The notes under the pieces: model-generated
Told to the model about the DNA's origin: nothing
The model's input: the letters and a program-made list of their open reading frames with translations, nothing else
Databases searched by the model: none
Assembly (NCBI GenBank): GCA_017528085.1
Contig: JAFXPH010000011.1
Coordinates: 146,732-210,731 of the forward strand
Direction: 5' to 3'
Origin: Clostridia bacterium
GTDB taxonomy: Bacteria; Bacillota; Clostridia; TANB77; CAG-508
Length of the DNA stretch: 64,000 bases
Program-made: the position numbers and the translations under genes
In this document: one piece after another, positions 62,718 through 64,000 of the stretch
Numbering within the stretch: position 1 is the stretch's first letter
Layout of the letters: every line of letters begins with the position of its first letter

Positions 62718-63437
62718 ATGCCAATTCATAATGAAGCAAAACCAGGAGAAATTGCAAAAACAGTTATTATGCCTGGAGATCCTTTAAGAGCAAAATATAT
62801 TGCTGAAAACTTTTTAGAGGATTACAAATTAGTAAATACAGTTAGAAATATGTATGCTTATACTGGTAAGTATAAAGGAAAAGAAATAACAGTAATGGCC
62901 CATGGAATGGGTATGCCAAGTGTTGGTATATATTCTATGGAGTTATATAAGTTCTATGGAGTAGAAAATATAATTAGAATAGGAACATGTGGTGCATATA
63001 CAGAAGATTTACATTTATTAGATGTAATATTAGTAGATAAAAGCTATACTGAAGGAAACTTTGCATATGGACTTACAGGAAATGAATGTCATTTAATAGA
63101 AGGAAGTAAAGAACTTACAGATAAAATAGAAGAAACAGCAAAAGAAAATGGTATAAATTATACTAAAGGTAATATTGCTTGTACTGAAAGCTTTGATCCT
63201 TATTTAGATGATCCTTTAAATGTATATAAAAGAATTCCTAAAGATTTAAATATATTAGGTGCAGAAATGGAAAGCTTTGCATTATTCTTTGTTGCAAAGA
63301 TGTATAATAGAAAAGCTTCTTGTATATTAACAGTTGTTGATTCATTAAAAAATGAAGAAAATGTTAGTTCAGAGGATAGACAAAAGTCATTAAACAATAT
63401 GATTACTCTTGCATTAGAGACATCTTTGAAGCTATAA
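62718..63437 (+). CDS. deoD: Purine nucleoside phosphorylase DeoD
   Basis: 239 residues. PIHNEAKPGEIAKTVIMPGD with PLRAKYIAENFLEDY, MAHGMGMPSVGIYSMELYKF, RIGTCGAY and GAEMESFALFF are the hexameric PNP signatures. It splits purine (deoxy)nucleosides with phosphate into base and ribose-1-phosphate. The usual catalytic SD before helix is here VVDSLKNEE. GGAGGGAAAT lies before the ATG. Last protein gene before the rRNA operon, with its own terminator. Confidence 0.95.
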   Translation: MPIHNEAKPGEIAKTVIMPGDPLRAKYIAENFLEDYKLVNTVRNMYAYTGKYKGKEITVMAHGMGMPSVGIYSMELYKFYGVENIIRIGTCGAYTEDLHLLDVILVDKSYTEGNFAYGLTGNECHLIEGSKELTDKIEETAKENGINYTKGNIACTESFDPYLDDPLNVYKRIPKDLNILGAEMESFALFFVAKMYNRKASCILTVVDSLKNEENVSSEDRQKSLNNMITLALETSLKL

Positions 63438-63458
63438 AAAAGTGTTAAAATAATAAGA

Positions 63459-63497
63459 TTTTTGGATAGTATTTTAAATGCTATCCAAATTTTTTTT
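63459..63497 (+). terminator. Terminator after deoD
   Basis: TTTGGATAG pairs with CTATCCAAA, followed by eight T. Confidence 0.87.
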
Positions 63498-63516
63498 GAA
63501 AAATTTAAAAAAAGTG

Positions 63517-63545
63517 TTGACAATTAGTTTTAAAGGTAGTAAAAT
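63517..63545 (+). promoter_or_regulatory. rRNA operon promoter P1
   Basis: TTGACA, 17 bases, TAAAAT. Confidence 0.82.
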
Positions 63546-63708
63546 CTTCCCTAACGGCGCTTAAGAGACTAAGGCTAATAACAATTAAAAATTTTAAAAT
63601 TATTCAGAATTTTTTATTACCGTTTGTCGAGTGAATGAGGAAAGACAAAAATGTGTTTAATAATTGATATTACTGAAAAAAATTTTATAAAAATCTTTTA
63701 AAAAGTTG

Positions 63709-63737
63709 TTGACAACCGAAGTCCCTTGTGTTAAAAT
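63709..63737 (+). promoter_or_regulatory. rRNA operon promoter P2
   Basis: TTGACA, 17 bases, TAAAAT, exactly the same elements and spacing as P1, 192 bases downstream. Confidence 0.85.
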
Positions 63738-63910
63738 AATATTCGTTCACAGCAAGTGAACGAACTAAAAAGTACATTGAAAAATAAACAACAATATCCT
63801 TTAAGAATAACCAAGCGGTAGTTTTATACTACCAAAGTAAATTTTTAAAAATCGAGCTTATAAAGCTCAAACTTAATTTTGATTTATATAAGTAATTATA
63901 TAGATACCAT
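63738..63910 (+). other. rRNA leader region
   Basis: A/T-rich leader between P2 and 16S rRNA with a small hairpin at 63817-63833 (GGTAG / CTACC) and a GAGCTT / AAGCTC stem near 63853-63870. It probably carries the processing stem and antitermination signals, but no boxA can be named with confidence. Confidence 0.5.
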
Positions 63911-64000
63911 CAAAACGAGAGTTTGATCCTGGCTCAGGATAAACGCTGGCGGCGCACATAAGACATGCAAGTCGAACGGACTTAACTCATTCTTTTAGAT
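63911..64000 (+). rRNA. rrs: 16S ribosomal RNA, 5' end (truncated by window)
   Basis: AGAGTTTGATCCTGGCTCAG starts at 63918, followed by GATAAACGCTGGCGGCG and GACATGCAAGTCGAACGGAC. The mature 5' end is placed from this conserved distance. The rest of the gene lies beyond the window. The segment between GCGGCG and CATGCAAG reads CACATAAGA, where most bacteria have TGCCTAACA or similar. Confidence 0.97.

Noticed and set aside
1..64000. Chimeric assembly as the explanation of mixed G+C
   Set aside because: Changes occur at gene boundaries many times, with complete promoters and terminators, which is unlikely for assembly joins; it remains a thing to check with read coverage.

Overview
The window looks like a chromosomal segment of a low-G+C Bacillota, most likely a Clostridia-class (possibly uncultured gut) bacterium. 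The core genes are A/T-rich (20 G+C of 60 bases at 23221-23280), with AGGAGG-type ribosome binding sites, TTGACA/TATAAT promoters and short U-tailed terminators. A T-box leader precedes argH, and the gene set includes SMC, ScpB, GatCAB, an archaeal-type ProRS, RNase G, TagO/WecA, family II pyrophosphatase, a BofA-like protein and a CbxX/SpoVK-type AAA+ protein. The window starts inside a membrane pyrophosphatase gene and ends about 90 bases into a 16S rRNA gene with tandem promoters. No CRISPR array, intact insertion sequence or prophage was seen.

Layout. 1-2.7 kb: hppA 3' end, a frameshifted ferredoxin-type aldo/keto reductase and two tiny two-helix membrane proteins. 2.7-5 kb: Arg T-box leader with two T-box/terminator modules, argH, and a tRNA-Met next to a non-coding, scar-like stretch. 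5-10.3 kb: a TetR regulator divergent from an MMPL exporter and a heptad-repeat protein, with two matching palindromes in the promoter. 10.4-21.5 kb: alanine racemase, phosphoesterase, PnuC-like transporter, and many small membrane or unknown genes. 21.6-31.7 kb: scpB-proS, an HD-GYP protein, smc, a DUF2207 protein with a 3' frameshift, and an M23 peptidase that appears to start at ATT. 31.8-43.3 kb: unknown membrane genes, NUDIX, gatC-HAD-gatA-gatB, rpsT, a degenerate acetyltransferase, rpiB-tagO. 43.4-53.4 kb: tsaC-pth-rng, then bofA-like/rimO/amidase/double-AAA+/HGTS-motif protein. 53.5-63.4 kb: CmpB-like membrane protein, CYTH, ppaC, WG-repeat protein, nucleosidase, YhiN flavoprotein, DUF4153, YigZ, prepilin-like protein, deoD.

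The most striking pattern is two compositional classes of gene. Interspersed in the A/T-rich background are at least seven genes (1998, 2433, 12386, 14255, 15947, 18920, 39594, and also hppA) with about 50% G+C (30 of 60 bases at 16201-16260 and at 19261-19320) and C/G-ending codons. Except for hppA, whose start lies outside the window, each stands alone between its own sigma-A-type promoter and a strong terminator. Most encode proteins I do not recognise. They look like independently acquired cassettes or a distinct expression class. Other points of interest are the AAA+/HGTS-motif gene pair, the duplicated T-box modules, the ATT start, a leader ORF coupled to the 39594 gene, a truncated RNase G, and an acetyltransferase lacking its catalytic histidine.
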